From Epiperipatus broadwayi (taxonomy: Eukaryota; Onychophora; Udeonychophora; Euonychophora; Peripatidae), in contig JAQFVV010012495.1 in NCBI GenBank assembly GCA_028023455.1, positions 2,075,711 through 2,139,710 on the forward strand: a stretch of 64,000 nucleotides of DNA. Direction: 5' to 3'. Below, piece after piece: positions 49,090-60,559 of the stretch. Positions within the stretch are counted from its first letter, which is position 1. Every line of letters begins with the position of its first letter. The translations under genes were made by a program, and so were the position numbers. The notes under the pieces were generated by a model, which saw nothing but the letters and a program-made list of their open reading frames with translations, was not told the DNA's origin and did not search any database.

Positions 49090-49166
49090 ATTTATTGAAA
49101 GACGTCAACACTTAGACAATATCAATACAATCAACAATCTTAATCTATTGTCAAGACAACTGCAAT
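49090..49166 (+). repeat. Dispersed repeat, family F (shorter copy)
   Basis: GAAAGACGTCAACACTTAGA and CAATCTTAATCTATTGTCAA, then GACAACTGC. It repeats the unit at 48.75 kb in the same orientation about 350 bases away. Confidence 0.6.
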
Positions 49167-49656
49167 TTATGATTTTAGAATTCATACAATGGTTTGAAAT
49201 TCACTAGTATAGATTATAGTCTATATAATTTATATGATTGATTATAAATTTTAGTTAATTACAAGTTTTGAAAATTCCAGTACAGATAGGATATATATTA
49301 GATTTATAACAATTATCATAAATAAAAAAATAAGAATAAAATCTATCTCAGAAAATGGATTATTTGCAAATGAACTAGAAAAACATCAAAAACTTTGAGA
49401 AAAAATAAATTAATATCAGATAAGAAAAAAGAAGTAAGTCTTTAAAACTTGTAGATAAAGCTGTTTATAACTAACTTGCAAATAAGCAGCTAATAATAAA
49501 ATAAAAAGAATAAAAAAAGAATAAAATTTATCAAGTGAAGAACATAAAACAAACTTTGATGATTATATAAATAAATAAATTAATTAATTCTGACCTTTAG
49601 ATGTTAACTGTTTAAAAAGATTGCACATTCACTCCGACAAACTTCCTAATCAAACT
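49167..49656. other. A+T-rich stretch
   Basis: No gene or element is recognised. Confidence 0.35.
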
Positions 49657-49787
49657 CATTTTAATTTTTTTTTTTTTCCATATGTCATAGCATCGGCCGG
49701 GAGGCGAACCCACAACAACCGTCTGCAACTAACTGCTTGCTTGCAAGTCCGCTGCGCTGACCTCTCGGCTAACAACGCATTTTAATT
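49657..49787 (-). mobile_element. tRNA-derived SINE, subfamily 2, with 10-bp TSD
   Basis: The insert (49667-49777) reads on the minus strand GCGTTGTTAGCCGAGAGGTC, AGCGCAGCGGACTTGCAAGC, GGTTGTTGTGGGTTCGCCTC and CCGGCCGATGCTATGACATA, then a poly(A) tail. The head resembles a class II (Ser/Leu-type) tRNA, with GTTAGCCGAGAGGTCAGCGC as D-arm region and GGTTCGCCTCC as box B. CATTTTAATT flanks it at 49657-49666 and 49778-49787. It matches the 15.6-kb copy closely but is longer in the body. Confidence 0.85.
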
Positions 49788-49984
49788 GTCAGTGTTTTTT
49801 AATCTAATTACTAATTCTCATAAAAATCTAAGAGTCGTTAAAACACTTAAATATTATATATATGTGTGACTTTCATATATATTTGATATTTAAATAGCTA
49901 TTATTTGTATATTTGTTTATTTTATTTCGTTGTGTTTTTTTCCCAAAATTTTATGTGTATGTAAATCATTATAAATATAACCTT

Positions 49985-50110
49985 GCACTGTTTGATACAG
50001 TTCGTAAAGCATCTGACTTGCTACAACTTTAAACTGTGAATTGGGCATTTCCAGAATCAATTCTTCTTATAAATTTCTAAGCAATAGAGCCTTGTACTTC
50101 TTTTTTATTA
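49985..50110 (+). mobile_element. SINE-like repeat, type S2
   Basis: AAGCATCTGACTTGCTACAA, CCAGAATCAATTCTTCTTAT, and AATTTCTAAGCAATAGAGCC follow the S2 order. Confidence 0.45.
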
Positions 50111-50140
50111 TTATAAATATATTTAGATTTTTACTTTATT

Positions 50141-50380
50141 AATGTAATACAGAGAGCGTACCAATAGCTCAAACAAACTCTTAATTAATAAGTGTGGTAT
50201 GAGAAAATATTTAAAATCTCTATCCAGAACACTCTCATCTCCAGACCAACTGGTTTCGAGTTTATGGCTCACGTCAGTGGAGAGCTAGAATATTCAGACA
50301 CTAGATCTAAAATATAAACTCATGCCACACTTATTAATTACGAGCTTGTTTGGGCTATTGGTACGCTCTCTGTAATGCAT
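50141..50380. mobile_element. Foldback element, family G (short form)
   Basis: The left arm AATGTAATACAGAGAGCGTA pairs with TACGCTCTCTGTAATGCATT. Pairing continues through AATTAATAAGTGTGGTATGA / TCATGCCACACTTATTAATTA-type sequence. The loop holds CAGACCAACTGGTTTCGAGT, CAGTGGAGAGCTAGAATATT and CAGACACTAGATC, the same blocks as in the 47-kb element. Confidence 0.75.
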
Positions 50381-51234
50381 TTTTGTAACTACAAGCTTAT
50401 AAAAGTAATGTCATGTTATATATGACTTGCTTTTTTAATTACTTATTAATGTAAATAAACTTTTCACATATTTTTTGTTTTTGTTATTATCTTCCCACAG
50501 GCAGTACAGTAATTAGACAAAAGAGTACTATATTTGAGCTATAACATTTGTATTGCCTTAAAACATTAGTGTCTCAATATTAGAGCTACATCAATGAATT
50601 TTCATGAGTTTTTTGATAATTAAAATGCAGTATTACGATCATTACATTTAAGAATTTCTAGTTTAAAACTTTCTGTGCTCACCAGTTTTTCACTAACTAT
50701 TGATAAATACATTAAGATTATATGTTTCAAGATTGTAGGAAATTTAAGTACATATTATATACCATAATTTAACTTAGGATAGTACAACTTCATTTAACAA
50801 TCCAAGAAAATAGAATACCGCTGCTTCCCTATATTTTAAATAATATTTGCCTTCAATCACAGACTTACAACAAAAATAAATAACTTTATTAAAATATTTT
50901 TGCTAAAAATGCCGTAATAAGAATTTAAGATTTCAAGATTATCAATTTTGTTTAAATTTTTTGTATTAAAAAAATTACGATTTTATTTTATTATTCTAGT
51001 TCTCTGTAATAACAAATTGCTTAGTTCTATTTTTCAATCTGATATGTCTTTCTTTAAAATTAATATTTGCACCATAAAAAAATCAGGAATTATCATAATT
51101 CAAAGATAATCTTCTTTTTTGCTATATTCGCAGCCTAATTTTATTTACAGTTTTTAAAAACATTTGCCATAGTATTTACTATTATCAATTTTGGATTGAA
51201 TGTATTCATTTCCTCATTCTAGTCCTCTATGTTG
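50381..51234. other. A+T-rich stretch
   Basis: The start (to about 50460) is the flank shared with the 45.1-kb foldback. The remainder may contain low-quality continuation of the LINE at 51.2-51.5 kb on the minus strand. Confidence 0.35.
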
Positions 51235-51480
51235 TTTTCATTATGTTGTGATTTACATTTTTTGTACTACTTATAATATTCGCTTTATTTTTGAACCTAG
51301 TGCCTCTGTTTCACAACCATAAATTAAAATAGTTTAAAAAAACATAAATTCGGTAAATCTGCCAAATGCATTTTTTGTCATTTTTTTCTTTTATTTATTG
51401 ACTTTTTATTTCATTTGTTTTAAAGCTAATCTCCCAAAATTACAAATATTTTGAAATTTACCCCACTTACTCCAGTTTTT
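51235..51480 (-). pseudogene. LINE remnant: end of RT domain
   Basis: Minus-strand frames with stops give FQNICNFGRLALKQMK, MTKNAFGRFTEFMFF and TILIYGCETEALGSK. The YGCET motif after a hydrophobic stretch is typical of the end of the RT domain in many LINEs (LLYGCETW). The tryptophan is lost. No tail or duplication was found. Confidence 0.5.
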
Positions 51481-51499
51481 TTTAAGAAATATGTATTAA

Positions 51500-51655
51500 A
51501 TAATTAATTGTGCAGAAGAGAATTAATCTCCAATTATGCCTGCTTTGTAACTATTATAAATCTCCATGCATCAGTAAGAGTTTCAAAAGCTTAAGCAAAT
51601 ACTTAAGAAAACAGACATGATTGCAAGTTAACTTCCTTCTGCACAATTACTGATT
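51500..51655. mobile_element. MITE-like element with about 20-bp inverted ends
   Basis: TAATTGTGCAGAAGAGAATT at the left and GTTAACTTCCTTCTGCACAATTA-type sequence at the right are inverted with a few mismatches. The interior does not pair well and has no frame. Confidence 0.55.
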
Positions 51656-52499
51656 TTTCAGTGCTTAACAATAGAAGATTTACATTTGTTAATAAATCAA
51701 TTAAATTACAACTGCAATTTTTGCTTTTATTAATTGTTTATTGTGTAGTATATTTATACAATCACATGAATATTTTTTTACATTTATTTATTTAATTAAT
51801 TGTCCATTTTCAATGGTTCACATTACTGTGTATATTACATCTCAGTAATTAACTCTCTAGAATAATATAGTTTTAAATAGAATAAAAGTACTTTTTGATT
51901 TTAAATTTTATTAATTTCATAATACTTACAAATGTATGCTTGTCAGAGTGACATTGGGGTAGCAAGATAATACCATGTTATTATCAATAGATAACAATTT
52001 TTCATCAGTAATTCAATTCAGTTATTGCTTATTACTTCTTTAACATAATTCATTTTACCATCTCAAGTTTCTATCATTGCCATAAATATAGTCATTGCAT
52101 AATATATAATGGTATCATTATAATAAGTATTCCATAACATGATAAATCTTCTATACCCAACTTCAAACAAAATTGTTTTTGTTTAGTTTTGTTTTTGTAA
52201 GTGTTCTTTTATCTCTTATTTAGTATTTTCTGAGATATGTTTTTTTCTTACTTCAAAAAAATTAAATCATTAATTAAATTTTATCTGCAAACGTACATTC
52301 TCATTTTGAAATATGTCTAACAAAACTGTTTTAGATTTGTGTGTGTGTGTTTTTGTTGTGTTTGGTCTGGATTGCGGACTCCAACCAATAGTAATAAAAA
52401 ATATGAATACTTGAAATTCACTTAATCTGATTTATTAGTATTAAATATATTTACATAATATACAATCTATAAATATATTTCCGCATTTCTGAACTTCAT
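51656..52499. other. A+T-rich stretch
   Basis: No gene or element is recognised. Confidence 0.35.
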
Positions 52500-53060
52500 T
52501 AATGCCGGGCAGATAGTTCACTAATGAATGAACTCACTTCCAGCTGTATAAGTTAGCTTGCTTCGTGAGTTCTATTCAAGACTCCCCCATCTGTACTGGG
52601 CAGCTTGCCTCAAGTTGACCATAGTCATAGCAGCTTCCAGTTCTATTGTGGACTCACCACATTATGTAGGCATATCTGTAATGACTACACTAGAAACATT
52701 TTTGCAGTTGAAAGTGGTTTCAATTGGGAGTATGTTTGGTCATTCAGGTCAGATAGATGTTATCTCTCTCTGAATTGCCTGCAAAAAGGATATTTATTGC
52801 CAGATCCCTTATCTTACTGGCAGCAATCGGATTCAGAGAGCATCATTGCCTAATGGACCATATTAACCAATTGTAGGATTTTATACACATGTTTACACAA
52901 TGGCTATACTTATGTTTTACTCTTTGACTACGTTTATACATTGTTTATCCACATGTTTACACATTGTTTAGTGGCAATGAGTACTCAATCCGATAAAATA
53001 AGGAAGGAATCTGGACTAGTCCACTTCTGAAGGCAAGGTCAGATATGACAGTTTTTAAAG
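52500..53060. other. G+C-richer unexplained segment
   Basis: It is clearly less A+T-rich than its neighbours. Overlapping frames of 71 codons (52558-52773) and 82 codons (52605-52853) exist, but neither shows a known motif. CATGTTTACACA and TTACACATTGTTTA occur twice near 52890-52970. It may be a repeat not otherwise represented here, or a decayed exon. Confidence 0.35.
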
Positions 53061-53291
53061 TCAAAAATACAAATTTGAACTCAAATCCATTCTTTTTCTA
53101 TTCTTTTTTAATTAAACCCAGAATCTTTTATTTTTTCATGATGTTTTTTTTTTGCATCAAAGTAAATATATTTTTTGCTGCAATATAGTAAAACATATAA
53201 ATTTGCTATTTATAGTAATATCAGTAAAATAAAATTTGAATGATTTTATTGCTCTATTACTCTGGATAGAAACCAAAAAAAAAAAAAAAAC
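53061..53291. other. A+T-rich stretch with homopolymer runs
   Basis: A poly(A) run lies at about 53275-53291. Nothing else is recognised. Confidence 0.35.
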
Positions 53292-53400
53292 AGGTATGTA
53301 GCATTATTGCTTGGGAACTCATAAAAAGTTGAAATGCCAGATGTGCAAGCACCAGAATCAATTCTGGGGCCTCTCGATCATCAAGTTGGATGCTGTGGAT
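53292..53400 (-). mobile_element. SINE-like repeat, type S2 (inverted)
   Basis: On the minus strand AGAATTGATTCTGGTGCTTG and CTTTTTATGAGTTCCCAAGC, then AATAATGC, match the S2 order. Confidence 0.4.
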
Positions 53401-53750
53401 GCCAAACCATACAGGACAGTTCATAAAAGATTTGAGAACTGCAGAAATGCCATAACCAGGATAAATTCAAGGATCTAGAGTATGACACTATACACTGTAT
53501 TAAAACATACTGGACTATAATAGTTATTATATAATGTTGAGTATTGCTTATAATTATTACTATTTTGAACTTCTTTCTCTTTTTTAATTCTAAGCATCTT
53601 AATAATGTAGCACTCATTAAAATTTATGATGCAGTTTTAATATTTGGTTGCTAGATTAAATTACATTAAGACTGTGGCAAGCGCCAGCAAATTATAATAG
53701 ATGATGATAAACAAGACATTTATTTTATATAGTGCAATGTTTTAATAACT
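53401..53750. other. Unassigned stretch
   Basis: No gene is recognised. The minus frame at 53381-53617 has no motif. Confidence 0.35.
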
Positions 53751-54126
53751 GTAATATTAATAAGCCAATAAGCTAATGCACATGCGCTTTGTAGATATAA
53801 CTATATAAATGAATACTCCCACTTTTTCAAACACAAGATAAAGTCTTTGGGAAAAGATAGAATGAATCCATTTATCTTTTCAACCCAAATGTTTATATAT
53901 GGGTAAATCTTAAGTGTTTGGAAATGAGAGCATGAAGATATTAATTGATGACTTTAAATTACTTTATTACTAGGTGAATGAATGACATTTCAGTTGAAAA
54001 GATAGATGGATTCAATCTATCTTTTCCAAAAGACTTTATCTTGTGTTTGAAAAAGTGGGAGTATTCATTTATATAGTTACATCTACAAAGCGCATGTGCA
54101 TTAGCTTATTGGCTTATTAATATTAC
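53751..54126. mobile_element. Foldback element of 376 bp
   Basis: The left arm (about 53751-53884) starts GTAATATTAATAAGCCAATA and the right arm (about 53994-54126) ends TATTGGCTTATTAATATTAC. Pairing runs through CACATGCGCTTTGTAGAT, CCCACTTTTTCAAACACAAG and AAGTCTTT to GATTCA-type sequence near the loop. The loop is about 110 bases, with no frame. Arms are very similar, with only scattered differences. Confidence 0.85.
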
Positions 54127-54273
54127 AATAGATGATGATTTAACAAAATATCACCAGTGTGGTCTTACATCTATTATCCAATTACTTTATTTACTTCTCT
54201 AAATAAAATAAAAAAATATGTTAATAATTTTGTGTTTTCCTGAAGGTGTACGATAATGGTATTTTAGTTGTAT

Positions 54274-54666
54274 TTATAGACTGGATTATTTCTATCATCT
54301 AATATTAAGTATTGAATATCTTTAGAAAAATTTAACTTTATTTAAATTTTCCAATTATATTCAACTATTAGTTATGCATACAGGTTAATGTATGCATAAC
54401 ATTTCGAATGGTATTATTCTCCTCTCTTCTTCAGATGTTGCTGGTTTGACCAGTGACGGGTTCGATTTCCATGTTATTACTGTCCTTGGTCAGGCCAGCA
54501 GCCCCTGAAGAAGAGAGGAGAATAATACCATTCGAAACGTTGTGCATATACTAATCTACGTATTATTATTAACAGTTGAATATAATAGGAAAATCTAAAT
54601 AAACTTAAATTTTTCTAAAGATATGCAATATTTAATATTAGATGATGGAAATGGTCCGACATATAA
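54274..54666. mobile_element. Foldback element, family B (best copy)
   Basis: The left arm TTTCTATCATCTAATATTAA ... TTTCGAATGGTATTATTCTC pairs with GAGAATAATACCATTCGAAA ... TTAATATTAGATGATGGAAA. Near the tip the arms carry CTCTTCTTCAG / CTGAAGAAGAG and GTTTGACCAG. The loop contains ACGGGTTCGATTTCC, close to a tRNA box B. Relatives lie at 16.7 kb and, as a half element, at 42.4 kb. Confidence 0.8.
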
Positions 54667-57600
54667 ATAAGGTTCTTAATATATATATATTATGATTTGA
54701 AACTCCAGTTACATATACCGTCTCATACACGCACATAAAAAATCTTATATAAGAAAAATTTTTGTAAATGACAACGTGATATATTTATCAAAATAGTATA
54801 ACAATAAAAAAAAAATTTGTTCCATAAAATATTACATAAAAAAATACATAAATAAAATAATGAGTCAAAATTATACTATTTTGTTTTTTCTGTTTGGCGA
54901 ATTTCAAAAATCCCAGTAAATATGTTCAAAAATAAAATTATATATATAACTATGTACACAAATTAATTTCATAATTTATTTAAATTAGTTTCGACTTAAA
55001 TAAAATGTTATCAGAAAAAGTATAATTTCTTTATATTTATATAGTTTAGTATATAGTGTACAATACAGATCTATTTTAAAACGCTCTAAAAAATTTGTCT
55101 GGATTTGCTGACCGAATTAATTTCAATATTACTTGTTTACTAAATTCCATTTTGTTTATTGCTACTTTTTATTTAAACTTTAAAAATAATCCTCCACTCC
55201 AATTATTTTTCTGTGTCATGTTGAAAGAAAATTCACAGCAGAATGTAAATCGCAGTTATTATTAAATAGCAACTTACGAATATGTTTAAATATTACAATA
55301 ATAAACTATTGATACCTAACATTTAATAAATTAAAAATGTAAACAAAGTAAGAAATAGTGATTATTAATTACCTGTCATTTCATTTTTGTTCCAGATATT
55401 TACAGTAAAAGTTTGATATGACTGGAAAGCCTTAAAATAAGCGATACAAATTTTTACGGAAAATCTAAAACAAAGAATTTACGGTCAAAAAAAATAATAA
55501 AAAAATACCCACAATGCTTTGAATCTTGTCCCTATTTATTTATTATACAGAACGTATATTACCATTTGTATCCAGTATAAAAAAAATGTAAATAATGTTA
55601 CTTAGAGGGCGCTAATGAGAAATAAAATAAATCGTACCAATTTCAGAATTCATTATAGAAATAGCTGCCAGAATAAATTTCACGAATACATTAAGATCTT
55701 TTGTGTCAGAAATGTAAAGAAAAAATAGTTGCGAACAACTATATTTCTCTTTGGCAGTATAATAAACATTGTTGCTTTACAATAAATCTTAAATTGTAAA
55801 TGCAATAAAGGGATTGTTAAAGGTTCTGAAACTTAGAGAAATGATTGCGTTATAAATTATTTTCCGTTGTGAAAAATGGAAAAAATATTTTATGTATGAT
55901 GTCATAACAAACTGGCTGTAAAAATACATACATATATTATGTAAAATCAGCAACAAACTATCAGTGGGAGAAAAATTATTTTATTTAATATTTGGTTATA
56001 AATATTTTTTGCTGGCAGACCACCCAGGATCAATAAATCTTTTTTTAATAGATAAAGCAATATTTGAAAAGCATTAATTTTAATGACATTTAAAAAAAAC
56101 ATTTTGTGTAATGCAAAGAAAAAGGGAATCTAATATGCCGAATATTAATAATATCAAAGGATAAAAGAAATAATGCTTGATCGGCGCATGTCGCACACTT
56201 TATCAGAGATTGTTTCAGCATCCAATAAATGGATTAGGAATGAGATAAAACAAACCTACAAATAAAGATTACAAACTTAAAATAATACAAGAAGTCATTC
56301 ATCGTATTGGCTGAAATATTACAACATCTTAAAATTAAACAGTAAAAAAATATTTATCTAATAACTAATATTACCAAATAATAATTAATAAACCAATGAA
56401 ATACAAAATATATAAAGATAATTTTTAACATAATTAGTTAATACAATCATTAAGTTTCTATGTGCAAGACCAATGAAAACTTTATTTTACAAATAGAAAC
56501 CAAAAAGATGATATCCTGGAATATACAGTAGATAATAGAATCAATTTTACGTCTGAATTTAATTTCAATTCGATAATATGAAGTAACAGCTGAATCGTTT
56601 ATAGGTTCACGATTTACACTCTTGAGTAATGATAATATTTATTAAAAGTAAAATTTAAAAACTCCATTAGAAGCAACTATGGTAAGAAATAGTTGATGAA
56701 AAAATCTGATGGACATTACTAAATATTATATCCAAAAACAACTAAAAGTAAAAATGAACCATTGCAGAGATTATCATATGTCGAAACACTTAAGTAGTAA
56801 AACCAATCCATCATAATTTTCAGAAGCTAAACATTTTTGTCTAAATTGTCATTTCAGTATCAATTGATTATGAAGAAAATTCTATAGTGCGAAAAAAGTG
56901 CACCATAAGCATCTGAATTAGACAATTGTTAAATAACCATATCATGTAATCAGATAAATCATTGATTATATTTTTCTCCATCATTGAAAGATTTAAATGT
57001 AGCAATCACCAAAAACATATGGAAAAATCACACTACTTTTCTGTCATAATTTATATTCTTTTGGTACAATTGAGATAGTAAACACATACATCAGTGTACC
57101 ATACTATGGAATATTTGAACATCCAGATTTATTTCTTGGTTCAACATTAATATGATTCCCAAGCCAAATACTATTTGAGAGATATGAGATATTATACACC
57201 TCAAATAAGTTCCCATATCATTTGACAGTTGTTCTGTGCAGTTTAGCACAAAGTGAAAAAAGGGTTTACTCAGAGCTAAAAATTCCATAATCAATTCTTA
57301 GAAGAATACCATTAAATTTAAAAATTAATAAATCCCAATTTAATGAATTGAATAGAGATTATTATCATTTAATCTGCCACTAGAATTTTCAAATGGTTAT
57401 GTTTCTCAAATAACTAATTATATATATATATTTTACCCTTACCAAAACACTAATTCATCCCACTGATCAACTACTAGTTCTTAGTCAAGCTAACTCACTA
57501 ACTTAAACTGTAATAATAACTAGCTCATGGAAATCTAAATAATAATGACACATCTAATAAACTATTAAGTTAAATAATCTGTTACTCATCTAATCAATTT

Positions 57601-58413
57601 AGTTACTAACTAAAAATTTAATTTAATTACCAGTTCATTAACAATTGAATTATTTAAATATTAGCTCAATATTTTTACAATTGGCTCAGTTAAAATCACG
57701 AGACTCATAATTAAAAGCATCTAGTAAGGTAGAGAGTTAGTTTAACATTAAGAGTATACCCACAAAAAGATATATGCCCAATGGCATAGGAATATCATTG
57801 CTACCTATTTCCCTAAACTATAAGTAATACTCCCATGATTCACATATTAAATAAAATAAATTATAATTAGTATTACTAAAATTAAATTAAAGTACTAAAA
57901 TATTTTATACTCTTTTACTTAATAAAATAATATATTATTTCTTAAAAAATCCGTAACATAATTATAATCTTAATCTCCGGTTCTTATAATTATTATTTTT
58001 ATCATTAACACATTAATTAATATAGCTATGTATAATGAGGGATTTTACATACACCTAGCTATATAAAAAACAATACCAATCCATAAAAATAAAACTACTC
58101 AATAACTCTTATTGCAAAAACTCAATCAACCAATTTGTTAATCAGCTAAAACCAAATTAAAATTATAAACTACTACAAATAATATTTATTTTATTAAATA
58201 AATTCAAGATACTTTCATTTTATTATGCATTATATTTATAATTGTATTCTCCATATGTCATATTAAAACATATCAAGCTTTATTATAACTATCAAGTAAG
58301 ATAATAAAAAATTTGCATTATACAAATTTTAAGATTCCATAAGTAATATCTTCAATAATCATAATATAATATCACATGATCATATCTCATACTAGCACAT
58401 AATTGTTACTAAA
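54667..58413. other. Longest stretch without a recognised element
   Basis: I see no repeat listed elsewhere and no convincing gene. CpG dinucleotides are relatively frequent at 55380-55700, and a pyrimidine tract ending in CAG at about 55380-55396 looks like a splice acceptor, but no open exon follows. A 67-codon minus frame at 57091-57294 has no motif. This is the best candidate for single-copy sequence in the window. Confidence 0.35.
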
Positions 58414-59247
58414 CAATTCAAAACAAAGCAAAACTCTCCATATAGTAGTACCATCTTGTGCTAACAAGAGCAATCAATGGATGCCAGAAGGCTTGTGCAT
58501 AAAATCTCTATCTAGTGCCTACTCATCCAATATTCCCAGACTAGTTTCTGGCTTGTGGCCTTCATCAGTGAGGAACCTTGGATCTGAGAGCACTGCACCT
58601 AGATTTTAGGATCTAATGCAACCCTCCAGCACCCACCTTTTAATTCTATTTAACTACAAAACTATGAGAATGAAATTGAAAACAATTAATACTTTCAATC
58701 CAAGCTCAATAGCTTATATTGTCATATGGGTCTGAACTCAATTCAGCTCCCATACATTTTGGCGTCTTTGGCTCTTTAACAACCATAGCCACCACTATCC
58801 TATTAGGCAGGATTGGTGTTAAACCACTAAACATCACATGATCAATCCTGCCTAATAGGATAGTGGTGGCTATGGTTGTTAAAGAGCCAAAGACACCAAA
58901 ATGTATGGGTGTTGAATTGAGTTCCAATCCATATGACTATATAAGCTATTGAGCTTGGATTGAAAAATATTATTTGTGTTTTCAATTTCATTCTCATAGT
59001 TTTGTAGTTAAATAGAGTTAAAAGGTGGGTGCTGGAGGATTGCATTAGATCCTAAGATCTAGGTGCAGTGCTCTCAGATCCAAGGCTCCTCACTGATGAA
59101 GGCCACAAGCCAGAAACTAGTCTGGGGATATTGGATGAGTAGGCACTAGATACGGATTTTATGCACAAGCCTTCTGGCATGCATTGATTGCTCTTGTTAG
59201 CACAAGATGGCACTACTATATGGAGAGTTTTGCTTTGTTTTGAATTG
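58414..59247. mobile_element. Giant foldback element, long form of family A (834 bp)
   Basis: The left arm (58414-58814, about 400 bases) and right arm (58844-59247) are reverse complements with few differences, separated by a loop of about 29 bases containing AAACCACTAAACATCACATG. Outer ends are CAATTCAAAACAAAGC / GCTTTGTTTTGAATTG. Inside come the family A arm (AAAACTCTCCATATAGTAG), the module CAGACTAGTTTCTGGCTTGT, ATCAGTGAGGAACCTTGGAT, ACTACAAAACTATGAGAATG, CATACATTTTGGCGTC and ATAGCCACCACTATCC. There are no meaningful frames. The loop sequence equals the outer flank of shorter family A copies, which suggests the long form arose by joining two shorter units head to head. Confidence 0.9.
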
Positions 59248-59299
59248 CATAATATAATAATTATATTTTATTTTCTGTAAATCATGTGCAATTATACCC

Positions 59300-59364
59300 A
59301 AAATATATATATACAGGCTTATCATATACCTTATCAATATATGTAATATATAGGCTATGTGAGC
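59300..59364. repeat. Left flank of the next family C foldback
   Basis: ATATACAGGCTTATCATATA corresponds to GTACAGGCTTACAC upstream of the 5-kb copy, so the element may begin here rather than at 59365. Confidence 0.4.
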
Positions 59365-59760
59365 ACACACTGTCACATTACCCACCACTCTCTACTCTAT
59401 CTCATAACACTGATACACTTGAACACATATATGTCAAAATATAAATAATCATCAATATACATATTTCATGCTAAACTAGCAATCATCAATTGGTGCAGAT
59501 TATCATCTCTATGCATATATGCAATAAGTGCTTAGATATAAGCCTATCCATTAAAGTATGAAGATTGGCTATCTTAATATATATCTGAGCACTTATTGCA
59601 TATATGTGTAGACATGATAATCTGAACCAACTGATGATTGCTGGTTTAACATGAAATATGTATATTGGTGATTATTTATCTTTTCAACATATATGTGTTC
59701 AAGTGTATCAGTGTATGAGATAGAGTGGAGAGTGGTGTGGCATGTGAAAGTCTGTGTCCA
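59365..59760. mobile_element. Foldback element, family C (most complete copy)
   Basis: The left arm (59365 to about 59545) and right arm (about 59575-59760) pair over about 175 bases. Markers are ATACACTTGAACACATATAT / ATATATGTGTTCAAGTGTAT, ATAAATAATCATCAATATAC and GCAATAAGTGC. The loop is AGCCTATCCATTAAAGTATG and neighbours, the segment that in the 38-kb solo arm extends much further. The element directly follows the giant family A foldback. Confidence 0.8.
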
Positions 59761-60060
59761 TATACCCTATATATTACAAGATATAATTATTAATTATAAT
59801 ATATGTGTGTGATTAGGATGATTCATAATGACTTGGACACAACAAGAAAAGAAACTCTCAAGTCATTAGGTTAATTCAAAACAAATATTAACAATTTATT
59901 ATAATAACTATAAAATTTAAAAATTTAAAAATTATTCCAAAATTCAAAATAATTATATTCAAAAAAATATTTACATAAAAAAAAAATAAGTATTTTCCCA
60001 TTCAAATATTTTCTATTATGAAGTAATAATATCTATTACTTAAAAACTTACACTTATTAA
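59761..60060. other. A+T-rich stretch
   Basis: No gene or element is recognised. Confidence 0.35.
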
Positions 60061-60065
60061 GATAT

Positions 60066-60310
60066 TCTAGCATACTTCATTAATGGCAATAATAACTCTA
60101 TCAATAGACGTGATGCCTGCTTTGACATTTCCAAACGTTGGACTATCTAAATCATTTGCATACGCTTTGTATTTCGCTTTTATTTCCTTGTTCTGCATCT
60201 TGCATTATCGCTATGAATATGAGGCAAATGGCCTCGAAAGCGCTTAGCGTTTAATAATTTTTGAATCTTTATAGCTTCTCTTTCAAGCGCTTCACATGCT
60301 TTTAATTTTG
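60066..60310 (-). pseudogene. Unidentified coding-like segment in two frames
   Basis: On the minus strand one frame reads KACEALEREAIKIQKLLNAK, then RFRGHLPHIHSDNARC. A second frame, one base apart, reads MQNKEIKAKYKAYANDLDSP, then TFGNVKAGITSIDRVIIAIN and EVC before a stop at about 60068. The residue mix is varied and charged, unlike frames from A+T-rich noise, and CpGs are frequent here (AGCGCTTAGCG, CTCGAAAGCGC). I do not recognise the protein. It lies just downstream of the antisense Penelope-like element, so it may be part of that element, of another transposon, or a broken host exon. Confidence 0.4.
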
Positions 60311-60559
60311 TATATTACACATTTAAATTCATAGAATTAAAAATACACTTCTGTAATAATCATATTATCTTTTTTCCCCCCAAGATCTATAGCATTAATA
60401 CACTTTAGCATTATTACTACAATAAACTTTTTTTACAACTAATTGCAGGTTCATAAATAAAATATTCATTGATAATGAAGCATTTATCTAAATATTTCTA
60501 TGAAATTTTCATAATTGAAATAAAATACTAGTTTTCTACTTCACCTTTGATTAGTAAAT

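Noticed and set aside
55376-55500. Possible splice acceptor and exon
   Set aside because: The pyrimidine tract and AG are present, but the following sequence has stops in all frames within short distance.
57091-57294. 67-codon minus frame
   Set aside because: No recognisable domain, and length is within chance expectation.
58403-59045. Several 60-75-codon frames within the giant foldback
   Set aside because: They occur symmetrically on both strands because the arms are reverse complements, and carry no motif.
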